DNA from: Spinacia oleracea
Lineage: Eukaryota; Streptophyta; Magnoliopsida; Caryophyllales; Amaranthaceae
DNA: 64,000 nt
Assembly: GCF_020520425.1 (NCBI RefSeq)
Contig: NC_079487.1
Span: 128,672,385-128,736,384, forward strand
Direction of reading: 5' to 3'
Part shown: positions 20,582 to 32,978 of the stretch, in pieces
Layout: every line of letters begins with the position of its first letter
Numbering within the stretch: the stretch's first letter is position 1
The notes under the pieces: model-generated
What the model was told of the DNA's origin: nothing
What the model saw: the letters and a program-made list of their open reading frames with translations, nothing else
The model's database searches: none
Position numbers and translations under genes: made by a program

Positions 20582-21888
20582 TGATAGTTCAGTAGGAACA
20601 CTTGACAAGAGGGGGGGTGAATTGTTTCTTGGGAACTTGAGTAAGTTTCTTGCGGAATTTAAACAATAAAGAGACTGAGAACAATGAGCGAAGAAAGATA
20701 TAAAACGGAGGAACCTTCTTGACCCTAATCAAGAAGAACCTCACTACTCTTTTGTATTAATGCAATAACTCTATTACAAATACACTCTTTAACTCGAGTT
20801 CCTCTCGAACACGAGTTCCCCACAGCAATCCCCTTCGATTACTGTGCTACTCTTTCTCTCTCTGACTTAACTCTAAGTCGCTCCTTTTCTCTTTGACTTA
20901 ACTCTAAGTCGCTGTTTCTCTCTTTGACTAAACTCTTAGTCGCTCTTTCTCTCTTTGACTTAACTCTAAGTCACTCAAGGATCACTCAATCCTTAAACCC
21001 AAAATACAATATGATAGATAGATTCTAGTACGTAATAAAGCTTATAATAATAAGGAACTCAAGGAACACTCTATTTTGCCAACTGATTCTTTTAAAACGT
21101 TTAAGCTCTTTAAGATAGATTTTGTAGAAATCGGTTGTGTTTTGAAAAGCCAAAACTCTTCTCCTTTTATAGGAGAGTTTTACTTAGGGTTGGGTACCCA
21201 TGTTCTCCTCAACTACCCACTAACAGTTACTGCTCAGTAACATGGGCATAGTTGGAGAGAAACAAGGGAGACCAAATCAAAACACTAAATGTACGTTAAA
21301 CAGAAATACGTGGGGAGAGTTTCAAGGAACATGGAAAATCTTTTACTTGAGAAACAAGGATAATAAACCAGAATCCTATGTTTCATTTATTAATTAAATT
21401 CATTTTATTTATTAAAAAGATTTTCCAAGTTAAAACTCTTTTATAATTACAGTTAACATATTTCATTTAAAACGTACCAAAATACTTAGGTTCCTTTCGT
21501 TCCAAATTACGTATAAACAATATTAAATACTTACATAAATCCTAAACATAAACTCATATGTTGTAGTCTTCATGTTGCACCTTTAGAAGCTTCACTCGAA
21601 AACTTCCCAATTTGTTCCTTCTCTGGAACATCGAGGATCCACATAATATATGAGGATCTCGCCTTAGGAACTCGCCTAAGGATCTCGCCTTGCTTAATGA
21701 TTATTTCTTCAATGTAGTGTCTGACATGGGTCAATTACTTGCTTATATTCCACGTTGCTTAGTTTATCCAACTCAGGATCTCCTTAACTTAGCATTATCC
21801 CTCTAAGGATCTCGGAACCTATTATGCAACATAACTTAACCAATTGTCAGGAGTTTGCTTTGTCATCATCAAAACTTTAGGGTCAACA
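20582..21888 (-). repeat. 5' LTR of the Copia element
   Basis: 1307 bp, TG...CA ends, nearly identical to 14896-16202. It carries the promoter for the minus-strand Gag frame and the same four GACTTAACTCTAAGTC-type repeats. Confidence 0.93.
21163..21171 (-). promoter_or_regulatory. TATA box of the Copia 5' LTR
   Basis: The minus strand reads TATAAAAGG within a small CTCCT...AGGAG palindrome, 581 bp upstream of the LTR end; an identical site is in the 3' LTR (15477-15485). Confidence 0.6.
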
Positions 21889-23442
21889 CGTAGTATCAGG
21901 ATGATTCCGCACTAGGACATGAATAGGAGTGTCCCCCTTAAGGTCTGTTTGACAGATCAGAGAAGGAAAGTTTCCAAGAACTTGTTGGATGAAATCTACA
22001 AAGTCATCATGCAGTATACGACTTCCATTCTTAATCTGCATTAATATATGAAAGACATTCCTTCCCTTTGAATCCTGTGAGAGTAAGAAATCCATTCCTG
22101 ATTTACTCATCCTTTCCCTTAGAAAGGTTATGTCTGCTCTGTCCACTGCTTCAGATTCCTCACATGTCATGTTTCGTTTCCTTAGCATCTGAAACACAAA
22201 AGTCGCGTATATATGAAACTAAAAACAGCTTTTAATTGCATTAATTGTAATTAAAAAGATAGCATTAATATATAAGCATATATACCTGAAGCAGATTATG
22301 TTGCTGAATCAAAGATGCTGCAGAGTTACCTTCCATGTTTTTAATACTGAGTTTTGTGGAGGATTCCAACAGAACTCGAACCATGTTAATGTCCAAATTA
22401 ATAGCAGCAATATGTAATGGTGTATTTCCTTGTTGATCCTGATAATTTCTCAACGCGTATATCTCTTTAAATTTAAGCAAGTTTGTAGCTTCTTGGTAGC
22501 TAGGCATTCTATTAATCATAAGGTGTAAGATGGTCTTGCCAGAAGCATCACACACCTCTGCAGACTGTGGCCAATGGTAAAGAATAGTTCTTATGACCTG
22601 AAGATTGTAAGGAGTGTTTAGTGATGCTGCTTGATGAAGAGGAGTTGAACCATTTGCATCAGGCCAACATGTGACATGACTCCATTTCTCTACCAGAAAA
22701 GTTATCACAGTTGACATGTCCTCTCCTGGTACAAATTTAATCCACAAGGCGGCTCCTCCTTCGTTGATCGGTTGTTTTATTCTGGCCATTATTGATTCAC
22801 TCTCCGCTAGTTTATAAAAGAACACACACAACTACACAAGTTAGAAATTCCTTCATAGTTCATACTACATATGTTATTTCATAGTACTATGTTGCGGATG
22901 GTAATGTAACCAACTCTAGTCCTACGTACGGCACAACACTCAGTAGACTAGCTGTTTAAGGTTGGAACTCTAAGCTCTTCTAAGGTCAGAAAACTACTCG
23001 TTCAATTCGTGTACAAAGTTAGGCTTGAATGTCACTTAATTAAACAGAAAGAAAAAGCAAGTGAGCTTGTATTATTAAGCTAATTATTTTTTTTTGTAAG
23101 GAGAATTCATTCATTAATAAAGAGTCATACAACATCTATATGAAAAAATATAAATCTAACAAATACATGACAAATTGAATTAAATAAAGGTTTCCTTCAT
23201 CAAAACTACATTCGTTGAATGAATCCATGCAGCGTTTTCAGAGATAGGATCTAACGATTTATTGTAGCCGCGAGAATGGACGAACTCAGCCCCTATGGTG
23301 AAAATTTATTGAATTTAGGAAACAATAACTAAATTAAATGAAGGGAAAGGGTCGAAAATATCTAATTTCCGAACAAATTAGACTATTTTCGGCATACGAC
23401 GGCCAAGAAAATAAACCTTAGAAAATGAGGGAGGGAGAGAAT

Positions 23443-23490
23443 AAGTGAATTAATTAGCTTAACAAAAAAAAAAAGCTAATTAATTCACTT
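23443..23490. repeat. 18-bp perfect hairpin in intron 1 side/flank of ankyrin copy B
   Basis: AAGTGAATTAATTAGCTT is followed by a 12-base A-rich loop and its exact complement AAGCTAATTAATTCACTT. It lies in intron 1 of copy B. No known element boundary was seen around it. Confidence 0.85.
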
Positions 23491-25273
23491 AGATTATCAA
23501 CGTTTCCCTAAAAAAAAATCAGATTATTGACGTAAAAAATATTTAAATTACTAAAGTCTAATTCATTTTCCGTTCATCTACTTTCCACTTATTTAAAAAA
23601 AAAAAATACAAGTAGAAATGTAAAACATCTTCCAACTTAAGGTGGGGAGTCCCTCGTTATATATCATTCCTTAACTTTAAACGATCTAGTCTGCTAATTG
23701 AACCGGGATATTCAAAATGGATTCCGACCCCAATAAGAGCATATTGATCATTTATTTTCAGTTATCCTCTCAGCAACGTAACTGGCATTTAATTTGTTGG
23801 TCAGTTGGTCACACTTATTATTACGTTATCAATGTGGAAATTGGTTGCATGCATGATGCATGAAGTCAAATGCTGAAAGATTTTTATGTAACATGTGGTC
23901 AAAATTTATGAAGCGAAAATATCATTTTCAATGTCGGTGGAGAAAATTAGAGAGGTCAAAAATAGCGCATATGTATGAATTATATGGAAACTCGATGTTA
24001 TGTATTGGGCGTCTATGTACGGTGTACCAATGTTTTAATCATTTAACGTTGTTTAAAAATATAATTTTGTTGTACTCCGTATATATTTTCTTCATTTATA
24101 AATTTTATAACTACTCTTTATTTATGTTAGTTTCTATTTACATTGTGCGGGAATAATTATTTTTAAAAATAATAAAATACACTTTATCATTATTAGCTTT
24201 CTAATTTAATAAAAATTATACAGAGTATGTATTCGTACGAGCACAAATTAGTTATAAATAAATTAATAAACAAACAAAGATGTTGAAAAATGGAAGTGTG
24301 TGTTGGTTAGAATTGTTGTACGAATGAATATGAAATATGGTGATTGGTGAAGTGTTATTGTGTATTTGTGTATACACCAAAAAAAAAGTTGTGTATTTGC
24401 GTTGGTGAGGTTTAGTGGTTGAAATAAATGCTCTAATAGTCTCACCAAGCTTAGTTACCCCCACAGGGCACAGGCCCATACCAACAAGTCAACAACCACC
24501 ACCATGAAAAAAGAAAAAAAAAACACGCTTGCGCGTGTATAAGTGTACACAACACATAAGGATATGTTTGGTTCACCTTAAAATAAAATAGTACAATATA
24601 TTTAAATCCGTATAAACCGAGCTCTAAAATAATAAAGTAGAAACCATTTTAATTCAGATAAATTAATTTAAGTCAAATTTAGTTGAATCAAACACAACCT
24701 AAATACATGTACGATGCGAGATGAGAAGAAATTGAGAAAGAAGAAACTTACAATAATTAACATGGTGTTTGATCGATAGCAAGATGAAGTGGTGCTTCCT
24801 TAAATTGATTAACAACACAAGCCAAAGAAGGATCTTTTTCCAATAAAAACCTTGCAACCTTAACATTATCATGAACGAGTGCAACATGAAGAGGAGTGTT
24901 ACCCTTTGAATTCTTCACCCTCCATATTATCATCTTCTCATCACTTAATAATAATAATAATAAGTAATCATGGAGTAACTTCACTATACTTAAATTTCCG
25001 ACCTCGGCCGCGATATGAAGAGGGGTGTTTCCTTTGGTATTCTTCTCACTAATTAACAACTCAAACTTATTTTTGGGTAATCTATTCATAGATGCTAATA
25101 TAAATTCATGTTGCTCGTGTCGAATCGCAATGTGGGTGATAGATATTGTTGTTTTCATAGGTTTTTCTAAGTAAATACTCGTCGTTTTCAACTTCTTGGA
25201 GGAACTCTTTGTTGCCTTTGACGGATGCAACGTAGAGGTTCTTATCCATTTCTACTACCTTTGCATTTTCCAT

Positions 25274-26902
25274 GGCTTCTAATTATTTCTCAAGACATTG
25301 ATTTTTTTTTTTTGTGTTTTTGGGGAGGGTGAGACTCGAGAGTCGAGACTGAGTTTATGACCATTTATAGAATTCAACTAATTTTGTTGACTTTCTACAA
25401 TTCATTTATCACAAATTCTTATTTACAATGGGTGTACAATAAATATTGTACACCGAAGTAAAAGTTGATTTAAAATGCTTTAAAGTTACATTTATATATG
25501 TAAAAGTTATCTATTTTTTAATGATAAATTTTTTCATTTGAATAAAAAATTATTTCTTCAAAATCACTAATAATGTATAAATTAATCATTTAACCCTTTA
25601 AAATGTTTATCTATCAACTTTTTAATTTTATAATATAAAAGTTACATAAAAATAGGTTAAAGTTACGAAAAACTGCATAAAAGTTATCTTGGTGTACAAT
25701 AAATTTATTGTACACCTTGTGCGCGCAAGACCTTTTGTTCATTTATTTTATGTCATTTTAGAAATCAAATCAGTAACTAGAGAGAGAAAAGGAGATAAGA
25801 TTATTTATGTTTCTTTTGGGATGATATGTTAGATTGTGTAGGCCCAATTGTTGGGTTATTGGGCCTTGTTCAAGATAAAGTCTTGTCATGTCGGGTTACA
25901 TTGATTTCTATTAAAGAGGTTCATACATAGTCGATTCTTCACCCTCTAAGGAAATTTTTACTTCGTTCAAGAAAATCCACAATTTTTCAAAGTTGATTTT
26001 CTTAGAAGAAGTGAATTCTTCCTTTTATTTATCATTTTCCTTCACTGACGTATCAACAAAGTTCCCTACTAATTTATTTTTGTTTTACCACTGGCCAGAA
26101 ATAAGCGAACCCCTAAACTCGTGTCAAAGATCAAAATGATTTCCATCCATGATCCACTGACTTGCCTCTCATGTTGGGCCTAGCCATTGATCTATTTTTT
26201 GTTGTTCCAACATTCATCACTTCACTAAAGTTAATCCATTCTAAAGAGTGTCACTTTCATATTTCTCTTAACAATTTGCGTAGTTTATATGGGGTTATAT
26301 GACAATATCCTCTATCTTAATGTGACCTTTCTCCTTACCTACCAAAAACATATCAATCATATGCCACAAGAAGGCCAATTTCCGGCTAAAATGCTAGAAG
26401 GTGCCAAATTTTCCGAAATATAGCATTTTCCATAAATTTTCCAGTCTACCGTCCACATCACTAAGAGATGAGTCTATTAATTTAATGAGTCAACACAAAA
26501 TTTTCAGTTCAATCAACTATTTACTTAGCAAATCGACAATTTAATTGGAAAAAAAAATCACTTGTTGTTGCGTCTAAGGGCGTCGCAAATTGTTTTGTAC
26601 GGGATATTGCAACGACATCCTCGTTGCAAAAAAAAAACATGCCATATTCTTTCGTTGTAAAAGGCCATATTCTTTCGCAACGACATGTGATTATTGCAAC
26701 CAAAATTTGTCGTAGCTAAAAGCGGCTTTGACTCGGCAATTGAATTGTCAGTTTGCTTAAAATAAAATCACTAATTTAGGGTCGTTCGACACTGTTTTTT
26801 CTTATAAAACTAAAACAAAAAAAATATGAAACCATAAAAAGTGGTGTTCAGTTTTATGTTATTAGTTTTAAAAATCAACCTGATTATTATAAGTATGACT
26901 AA
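25274..26902. other. Intergenic region upstream of ankyrin copy B and the CPN60 gene
   Basis: AT-rich, no supported gene. It contains the GGTGTACAATAAAT element at 25427-25735. Around 26560-26720 there are repeated GCAACGACA words on both strands that look like an old transposon remnant, without clear ends. Confidence 0.4.
25427..25735. mobile_element. GGTGTACAATAAAT-type MITE-like element, long copy
   Basis: Both ends carry an internal palindrome, GGTGTACAATAAATATTGTA and GGTGTACAATAAATTTATTG, and the inner flanks are inverted (AAGTAAAAGTT versus AAAAGTTATCTT). It ends TTGTGCGCGCAAGACC. A shorter relative with the same order of blocks is at 32979-33093. The target duplication is unclear, so the superfamily is not assigned. 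Confidence 0.6.
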
Positions 26903-27236
26903 GGTGATGTTTGGTTGCAAGTAAATAGAGGGAAGTGTGAGTTCCTAGGAATTGCATATATATCAAGTTGTTTGGTTGGCATTAAATAAGTATAATGGAG
27001 GAATTGGAACTTCCTTGGGAAGTTGTAATTCCCATGGAACATGGGAAGTGACTTACTTACCCTCCCCTTGGTAAGTCACATTTCCCATGCCATTTCCCAT
27101 AAACTACAAATGTCTAAGGTCAACCAAACATCATCAAGCTACTTCCTAGGAAGTTAACTAAGGAATTAAGTCCCCATAAAATGAAACTTTCCATGGAAAG
27201 TAACTTAGTTACTACCCAAGTCAACCAAACATCACC
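26903..27236. mobile_element. Tourist-like (PIF/Harbinger) MITE
   Basis: 334 bp with inverted ends GGTGATGTTTGGTTG (15 bp identical) and a 3-bp TAA target duplication at 26900-26902 and 27237-27239. It lies about 650 bp upstream of the CPN60 start codon. Confidence 0.85.
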
Positions 27237-27433
27237 TAACTTTCAAAATCAAAAATCCATAAACTTAAAATTGGGAGAGATATCGAACAAGCCCTTAATT
27301 GTGACATTTTGGCAAACCGGAAAAAAATTATCTCTACAAACTTTAACGAACGTGGATGGTAAATCGAGAATTTTATGAAAAGGGGCGTAAATCGTAATTC
27401 AGAAATTTGGATCTCTTTTGGCATGTTAGACAG

Positions 27434-27651
27434 GAGGAAGTCATTTCGGCATGCTGTGATGTGTTTCAAAACACATCACAGGGGCATTTCTGTAAATAAA
27501 TTGAATTTCAATGGTACATGTTTTTATCGTAATGGTACATGTTTTTATCGTAATGATACTCCGTTTCACGAAATGGTACTTTCTTTTTAATGAATGGTAC
27601 ACAAAATGCCTTGTGATGTACATCACAGCATGCCGAAATTCCGCTCCCGCG
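27434..27651. mobile_element. Mutator-type MITE in the CPN60 promoter
   Basis: 218 bp with near-perfect inverted ends around ATTTCGGCATGCTGTGATGT and a 9-bp duplication GTTAGACAG at 27425-27433 and 27652-27660. The interior holds two copies of AATGGTACATGTTTTTATCG. Its right end is 234 bp from the start codon at 27885, so it probably lies in the core promoter or 5' UTR. Confidence 0.85.
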
Positions 27652-27884
27652 GTTAGACAGAAGTCGGTGACTTACGTAGTTATGTGTATTCTTGCAAAAT
27701 TTCCACACAAAATAATCCTAACATCTATCCCGATTCCCGAGTCTCGACCGTTGGGGCGTCTGTTTTCATTATCCACATCTATCTCCAAATTATCGAAGAA
27801 AACCCCATTACCCACAAACAACTCCAAATTAAGAACATACCCAAATTTCCCAGAAGAAAAAAAAAAATCAAACAATTCAATTCA

Positions 27885-30800
27885 ATGGGTTCAATACCGA
27901 ACCCAGTTTCTCTAATTTATCAAACAACATTACACAAAACTTCTACAAAACCATTTTCGATGAGCATCAAAGCCATGGCTAAAGAGCTCTATTTTAACCA
28001 TGATGGTTCAGTCACTAAGAAACTTCAGGTTAATTTAACCATTCATTGACAAATTTGACCACTATATCTTATTTCTTTTTGTTTAATTTACTTAACATTG
28101 TTTTCTTTGTGTGTGTGTGTGGGATTTTAGGCAGGGGTGGATTTGGTGGGAGATTTGTTAGGAGTGACATTGGGTCCAAAAGGAAGAAATGTGGTTTTGC
28201 CAAATAAGTATGGACCTCCAAAGATTGTCAATGATGGTGAGACTGTTCTTAAAGAGGTTATCTACTTGCTTAATTCAATTCCCTTTTGTTTAACTTTAAA
28301 CCGTTCTCTTTCATTGATTATGTTAGTGTGTTGATATGTTCAATGATATTTCATGTCCGCCCCTAAATAGCCACATTTCTATTTTGGATTGTCATCTTTT
28401 TTAATTGGTGACCTTTGTATAGTTTATTGTATGTCAAAATTTGAACGCTTTCATATTACCTTTAATGATACCCTTTGTTGAAGAATTATTATTAAGATGT
28501 ATACAGAACATTTGTTTGAGCTCCGGCCAGTCAATCTCCATGATTGCCGAGCAAAGCATATCAAGGCGTATTTTCGTAAATAAATTGTCAAAATATACAA
28601 TCTTAGTATCAAATATACAATCTTTTTATATTAAAATTATTTTCTTTTATTTTTTATTTTTTTAAAGTATCAAATAAACTGAACATTGCAATTTTCAGAT
28701 TGTATATTATTCGTTATAATTTTGAGAATACCATTTGATATGCCAATCAATGGTTTTGTTTTGAAATTTCTCCAGTTGTATGGTATTTTGACTAAATATC
28801 CTTTCAAATGACCTTGAATCAAATGTAGTTTATTATCTAGGAATCAATATGGACTAGCAATAATAATTTTAAGGATGCACTATAGAATTTTTAATGAGTT
28901 TTAGTTTATTGTTACTTTGTCATGCTTTAGATTGAGTTGGAGGATCCTCTAGAGAATGTTGGAGTGAAGTTAGTGAGACAAGCCGGTGCTAAAACTAATG
29001 ATCTTGCTGGTGATGGTTCCACGACATCGATAGTTCTAGCCCGTGGTCTCATTGATGAGGGTGTGAAGGTAATCATATCCCTATCCAAAAGGGTTACTGC
29101 TAAACTGAGTATTGAACTGAATGTCTTGTTCTGGTATTGTTGTTTTTAGCTTCTTCATTCCTTGCACTAAAGTTGCAACTCTTAAGGTCATTGTAGCAGG
29201 CAGGAATCCTATCCAAATCTCACGTGGGATCGAGAAGACTGCAAAGGCCCTTGTTTCTCAGCTAAAATTAATGTCTAGAAAGGTGGATGTTACTGAGTTT
29301 TTCTTGTGTTCTACATTGCCAATGTGTACCGTTTCTCATTCTTACTACTTAAAATGAATTTGCAAAAAATTGCAGATAGAAGATCATGAAATTGCAGATG
29401 TGGCTGCTGTTAGTGCAGGAAATGATTATGATGTAGGGAATATGATTGCTGAAGCTCTTGAAAAAGTAGGGAGGAAAGGAGTTGTAAGAGTTGAGAGAGG
29501 AGCATACACAGAAAACAGACTGCAGATTGTAGAAGGAATGCAGTTTGATCGCGGATACTTGTCTCCTTATTTTGTCACAGATAGGCGAAAAATGACAGTA
29601 GAGTACGACAATTGCAAGGCAAGTTTCATATATTAGTATCCTGTTTTCCACAATCTTCTGATCAGGAGTTATCAAAGGATCAATTGTTTACCTGACAGGT
29701 TCTTCTGGTGGACAAAAAGATCACTCATCCGAAGGAGGTGTTCAAAATGTTAGAAAATGCGGTTAAGGGAGACTTTCCAATTTTGATTATTGCAGAGGGC
29801 ATAGAAAAGGAAGCTCTGGCTCCAATAATTAGGAATAAACTGAAGGGTTCTCTGAAAGCTGTTGCAATCAAAGCTCCTGCCTTTGGAGAACGTAAAAGTC
29901 ATTGCATGGATGACATTGCTATTTTAACGAGAGGTAGTTCATCAAAGTTATACTTGTGTTATCCTAAAACAGCCATAGTCTAGTTTTAATTTATCCTAGT
30001 GTCTTAGCCTATGTTGCTTCATTGCTTGGCCTCTTCTTTCTTCTTCAAGTATGTACACTTGTTGAATCCTTGAACTCTGACATGGGAATGGGTGGTTGAC
30101 ACTTCATTTTGGACCTAAAAGAAGGACATTTTCATAAAATAGCCGAGCCTGATGTTTACTCTCTCCGTGTCAGACCTGAGTTCTTGAGTCCAGATAACGT
30201 AAATCATAGATTTTTTTTCTTAAAATGCTCGATTTAAGTTCTCACGCACTGTACAGGAACTGTCATCAGAGATGATGTAGGCCTCAATCTAGAAAAAGTT
30301 GGAATTGATGTATTAGGAAGTGCTACTAAAGTGGTCATAACAGACACAACTACTCTAATTGTTACTGATGGAAGCACACGGAAAGATGTTGAGAAGCGAG
30401 TTTCTGAACTCAAAGCATATGCAGAGGTAAGGTCTCAAGTTCTTCACATATAATAGAATATTACAGAGTTCTTCACTTATAGAACTTTGATGTGTTTGTA
30501 TTTTTTATTTTTTTTCTCCATTGCATTATCAATGGTATCGTTGCTGTTAATATGAAAAAATGTATGCTTCTAGCTCCTGTGAAAAACTTTGCTATGTTCT
30601 GTTTGAGTTAAAAGCTTTTTGTATGTAAGAGGATATCTGGATATGTGCAGAAGATATTAGATGACAGTGTTTTATACGGACTTCCTTGCATGATGTTTAA
30701 ATGTTAAGATATGATTGCTTACTGTGCAGAACGTCGAAGAAAGTTTTCAACAGAACATTCTGTATGAGAGAATGGCAAGATTATCTGGCGGAATTGCTAT

Positions 30801-32632
30801 CATAGAGGTATGCACTACTTCATTACAAATAAAAAGTTACACTTGTCATGGACATATTGTTAAAAAGAAATGAGCATTTTGCAGGTGGGAGCTCATACAC
30901 AGATTGAGCTGAAGGATAAACATCTAAGGATTGAAGATTCTTTGAATGCAGCCAAGGTACCGTTATTGATCTTTTCTGTCTCATGTGAATTTCACTTCGC
31001 TGTCTGTTTACCTGTAGAAGTATTTAAATTTTTGGCACTAGTTTTTCACACCCATGCTCTTGTGGTAAGAGTTAATCAGTTTATGTCTTTCATGTCTTCC
31101 GGAAAAGAAGAAAAAAAACTCTTTGTAAGGTAATTGAAAAGATGTAAGTAACCTGGTATGATATCTCATCCAATAAAAATGTCAGAAATTACCAAGTTCC
31201 TATCTCATGAAGCGTTATCATAGTCTGTTTTACAGACTTTTATGTAGGAATTTCTCTTTACGTTTTATGCACCCTTGCAATACAGCTACAAATAGGAAAA
31301 AAGACATAAGCGAAGAGGGATGCAGATAACAGTATAACACCCTTTTCTCCTCATTTGTATTTTTATTAACGACAGTAATTTCTTGTTGTAGAAGGCCTAA
31401 CAGCGCAAGAAATAAGATATGAGAAGAAAAACAGCATGATTTTTCACACCAGGGTAGCGTGTGAAAAGAATATCTACCAACATAAAATAGGTATAAGAAA
31501 AATGTAAAACTTATTATTATTATTGTTATTAGGCTAAAAAGACCCGAACCAAATCCTTGTCATCTGTTATTCTAGCATCTTGTACTTTTGAACAACCTTG
31601 ATATTTGTCATTAAGTCTTGTGACCGTGTCTCTAACCACCCGAAATGACATTTTGCAGGCTGCTATTGAAGAAGGTGTGGTAGTTGGTGGTGGATGTACC
31701 CTTTTACGTCTGTCGTTGAAGATTGATGAAATCAAAGAGCAGCTAGATAATGAGGAGCAACAGGTACAGAATGCAGCATTCACCTTTCCTGTTCCTATGT
31801 TCATCTTTACAATAGGAAAACTGCTCTTCCTTGTTTATTACGTAGAATAAACACATGAGTTCTAAATTATAAATGAAGTGTGTATTTAAAGTAATTATTC
31901 GTTACAGTTTTCCACTTTTCCACAAGCATTTCTTGGCATATGTGCTCAATATATGTTTTTCCTACAGATTGGAGCAGAGATCTTCAGACGGGCTTTGGCC
32001 TACCCAATAAGAAAGATAGCGGAAAATGCAGGTGTTAGTGGCAGTGTGGTTGTACAAAAGGTCCTGCGTACTGTTCTGCTGTTTTCTGTTCTGTACAAAA
32101 TTTGTTGACATCTTGCTTAAAATTAAAATTAAAATTTAATATATGAAACAATTGTGGCAGGTGCTTGCAAATGATAACTTGAGATACGGTTACAATGCTG
32201 CAAGTAACTGTTATCAGGATCTAATGGAAGCTGGGATTATAGATCCTACAAAGGTATATAAGATCCAAATTTGCTTTTGTATAATTATAATATTAATGTG
32301 CTTACTCGGGTTTCTTGGATGATAATTTTTGACGTTTTCATCTCAGGTAGTCAGATGCTGCTTGGAGCATGCAGCATCTGTGGCAAAGACATTTCTTACA
32401 TCTGATGCTGTAGCTGTTGACATTGAGGAAAAACGCCCATTTCCTAGGAGACCTCCAATGCCACCACCAATGCCCATGTCAGGTAATTTGATATTAACAT
32501 ATAAACAAGTGATCACTTCTCTAGTATTCCTCCTGTAAAAGTCTAGCAGACATTCTAAATTGTACAATTTATCTGGTGAAACAAACTCAAACTGCATCTT
32601 TTCTTTCAGGTGTTGGACCTCTTGGGATGTAA
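27885..32632 (+). CDS. CPN60B4: Plastid chaperonin-60 beta subunit, probably the beta4 type
   Basis: Fourteen exons: 27885-28028, 28131-28256, 28931-29068, 29187-29282, 29376-29618, 29699-29933, 30257-30426, 30730-30807, 30885-30956, 31659-31763, 31968-32060, 32161-32253, 32347-32482, 32610-32632. They join in phase to 583 residues. The first ~30 residues are serine/threonine-rich like a plastid transit peptide. The group I chaperonin landmarks follow: [14 protein letters not shown], the ATP-site motif [18 protein letters not shown] and [12 protein letters not shown]. The C-terminus is a proline/methionine tail ([12 protein letters not shown]) unlike the short GGM-type tail. Cpn60 forms the plastid folding barrel; the beta4 subunit is known for folding NdhH of the NDH complex and has a distinctive C-terminus, which is why beta4 is favoured. 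Intron 5 has a GC donor. The gene ends 904 bp from RPN7, tail to tail. Confidence 0.88.
29619..29698 (+). other. GC-AG intron 5 of the CPN60 gene
   Basis: 80-bp intron with border AAG/GCAAGT at the donor and CTGACAG at the acceptor. The reading frame (DNCK joined to VLLVDKK) is kept only with this GC donor. GC-AG introns are a known minority class spliced by the U2 machinery. Confidence 0.85.
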
Positions 32633-32978
32633 TCGATTCATACAACACAGGATGTGTCACAACCAAACTTGGCTCTTTTCCGAGTTGGAGATGACCTCAA
32701 ACTATGAAACAAATTGAAGTTCTTCCACAATTTCACTTTCAGAGAGTTATATATGCTGCTTTTCACCTCAGATGATGATCTTCTGCAATGCCTGCGGGCT
32801 ATCAGAGCTTTTCTAGAAGAACTCGGATTAAGGACCGTAACCAACATATCATTCATTCCAAAATCCAAATATTGATCTTTGTACATATTTTATAGCATAT
32901 ATTTTGATATATATGTAATCAGTAGCACTGTGTAGTCTGCAAAGCTTACTGTGTAGTGATGACAAAATAATTTATTTA

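Larger units (their letters stand above)
14896..21888 (-). mobile_element. Full-length but defective Ty1/Copia LTR retrotransposon, very recent insertion
   Basis: Two 1307-bp LTRs (14896-16202 and 20582-21888) begin TGATAGTTC and end GGTCAACA, with a 5-bp target duplication CGTAG on both sides (14891-14895, 21889-21893). By eye I found one difference between the LTRs (GGATACC versus GGAGACC), so the insertion is very young. Element orientation is minus, with an initiator-Met-tRNA primer site beside the right LTR. The interior has one 791-codon frame with Gag and part of reverse transcriptase, but no protease, integrase or RNase H. The 3' part of the interior is replaced by a GC-rich polyA-tailed insert and other noncoding DNA. 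It must have been mobilised by a related autonomous Copia. Confidence 0.93.
12995..25273 (-). pseudogene. Ankyrin-repeat gene, copy B (split by a Copia element, no PGG exon)
   Basis: Exons with consistent phases: exon 1 25273-24752 (start MENAKVVEMDKN), exon 2 22806-22286, exon 3 22188-21889 continuing at 14895-14581, exon 4 13485-12995. The exons encode successive ankyrin repeats (GNTPLHIAAEVGN, GNTPLHVALVHDN, GNTPLHIAAINLD, GNTPLHEALLANN, GNTPLHLAIEGNR). Disabling lesions: a frameshift near 25155, a 4-bp insertion near 24772 that shifts exon 1 into a stop, and the Copia insertion within exon 3, with CGTAG duplicated at each side. A hAT-like element sits 4 bp inside the intron after exon 3. 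After exon 4's donor at 12994 no PGG exon follows; the ankyrin exon of copy A starts 80 bp later. The family is ACD6/ITN1-like. Without the Copia the exon 3 frame closes cleanly, so that insertion is the youngest lesion. Confidence 0.85.

Noticed and set aside
20516-20608. Upstream extension of the Copia Gag frame to an ATG in the LTR
   Set aside because: It reads across the LTR end and the primer-binding site; the Met at 20515 begins Gag-like sequence.
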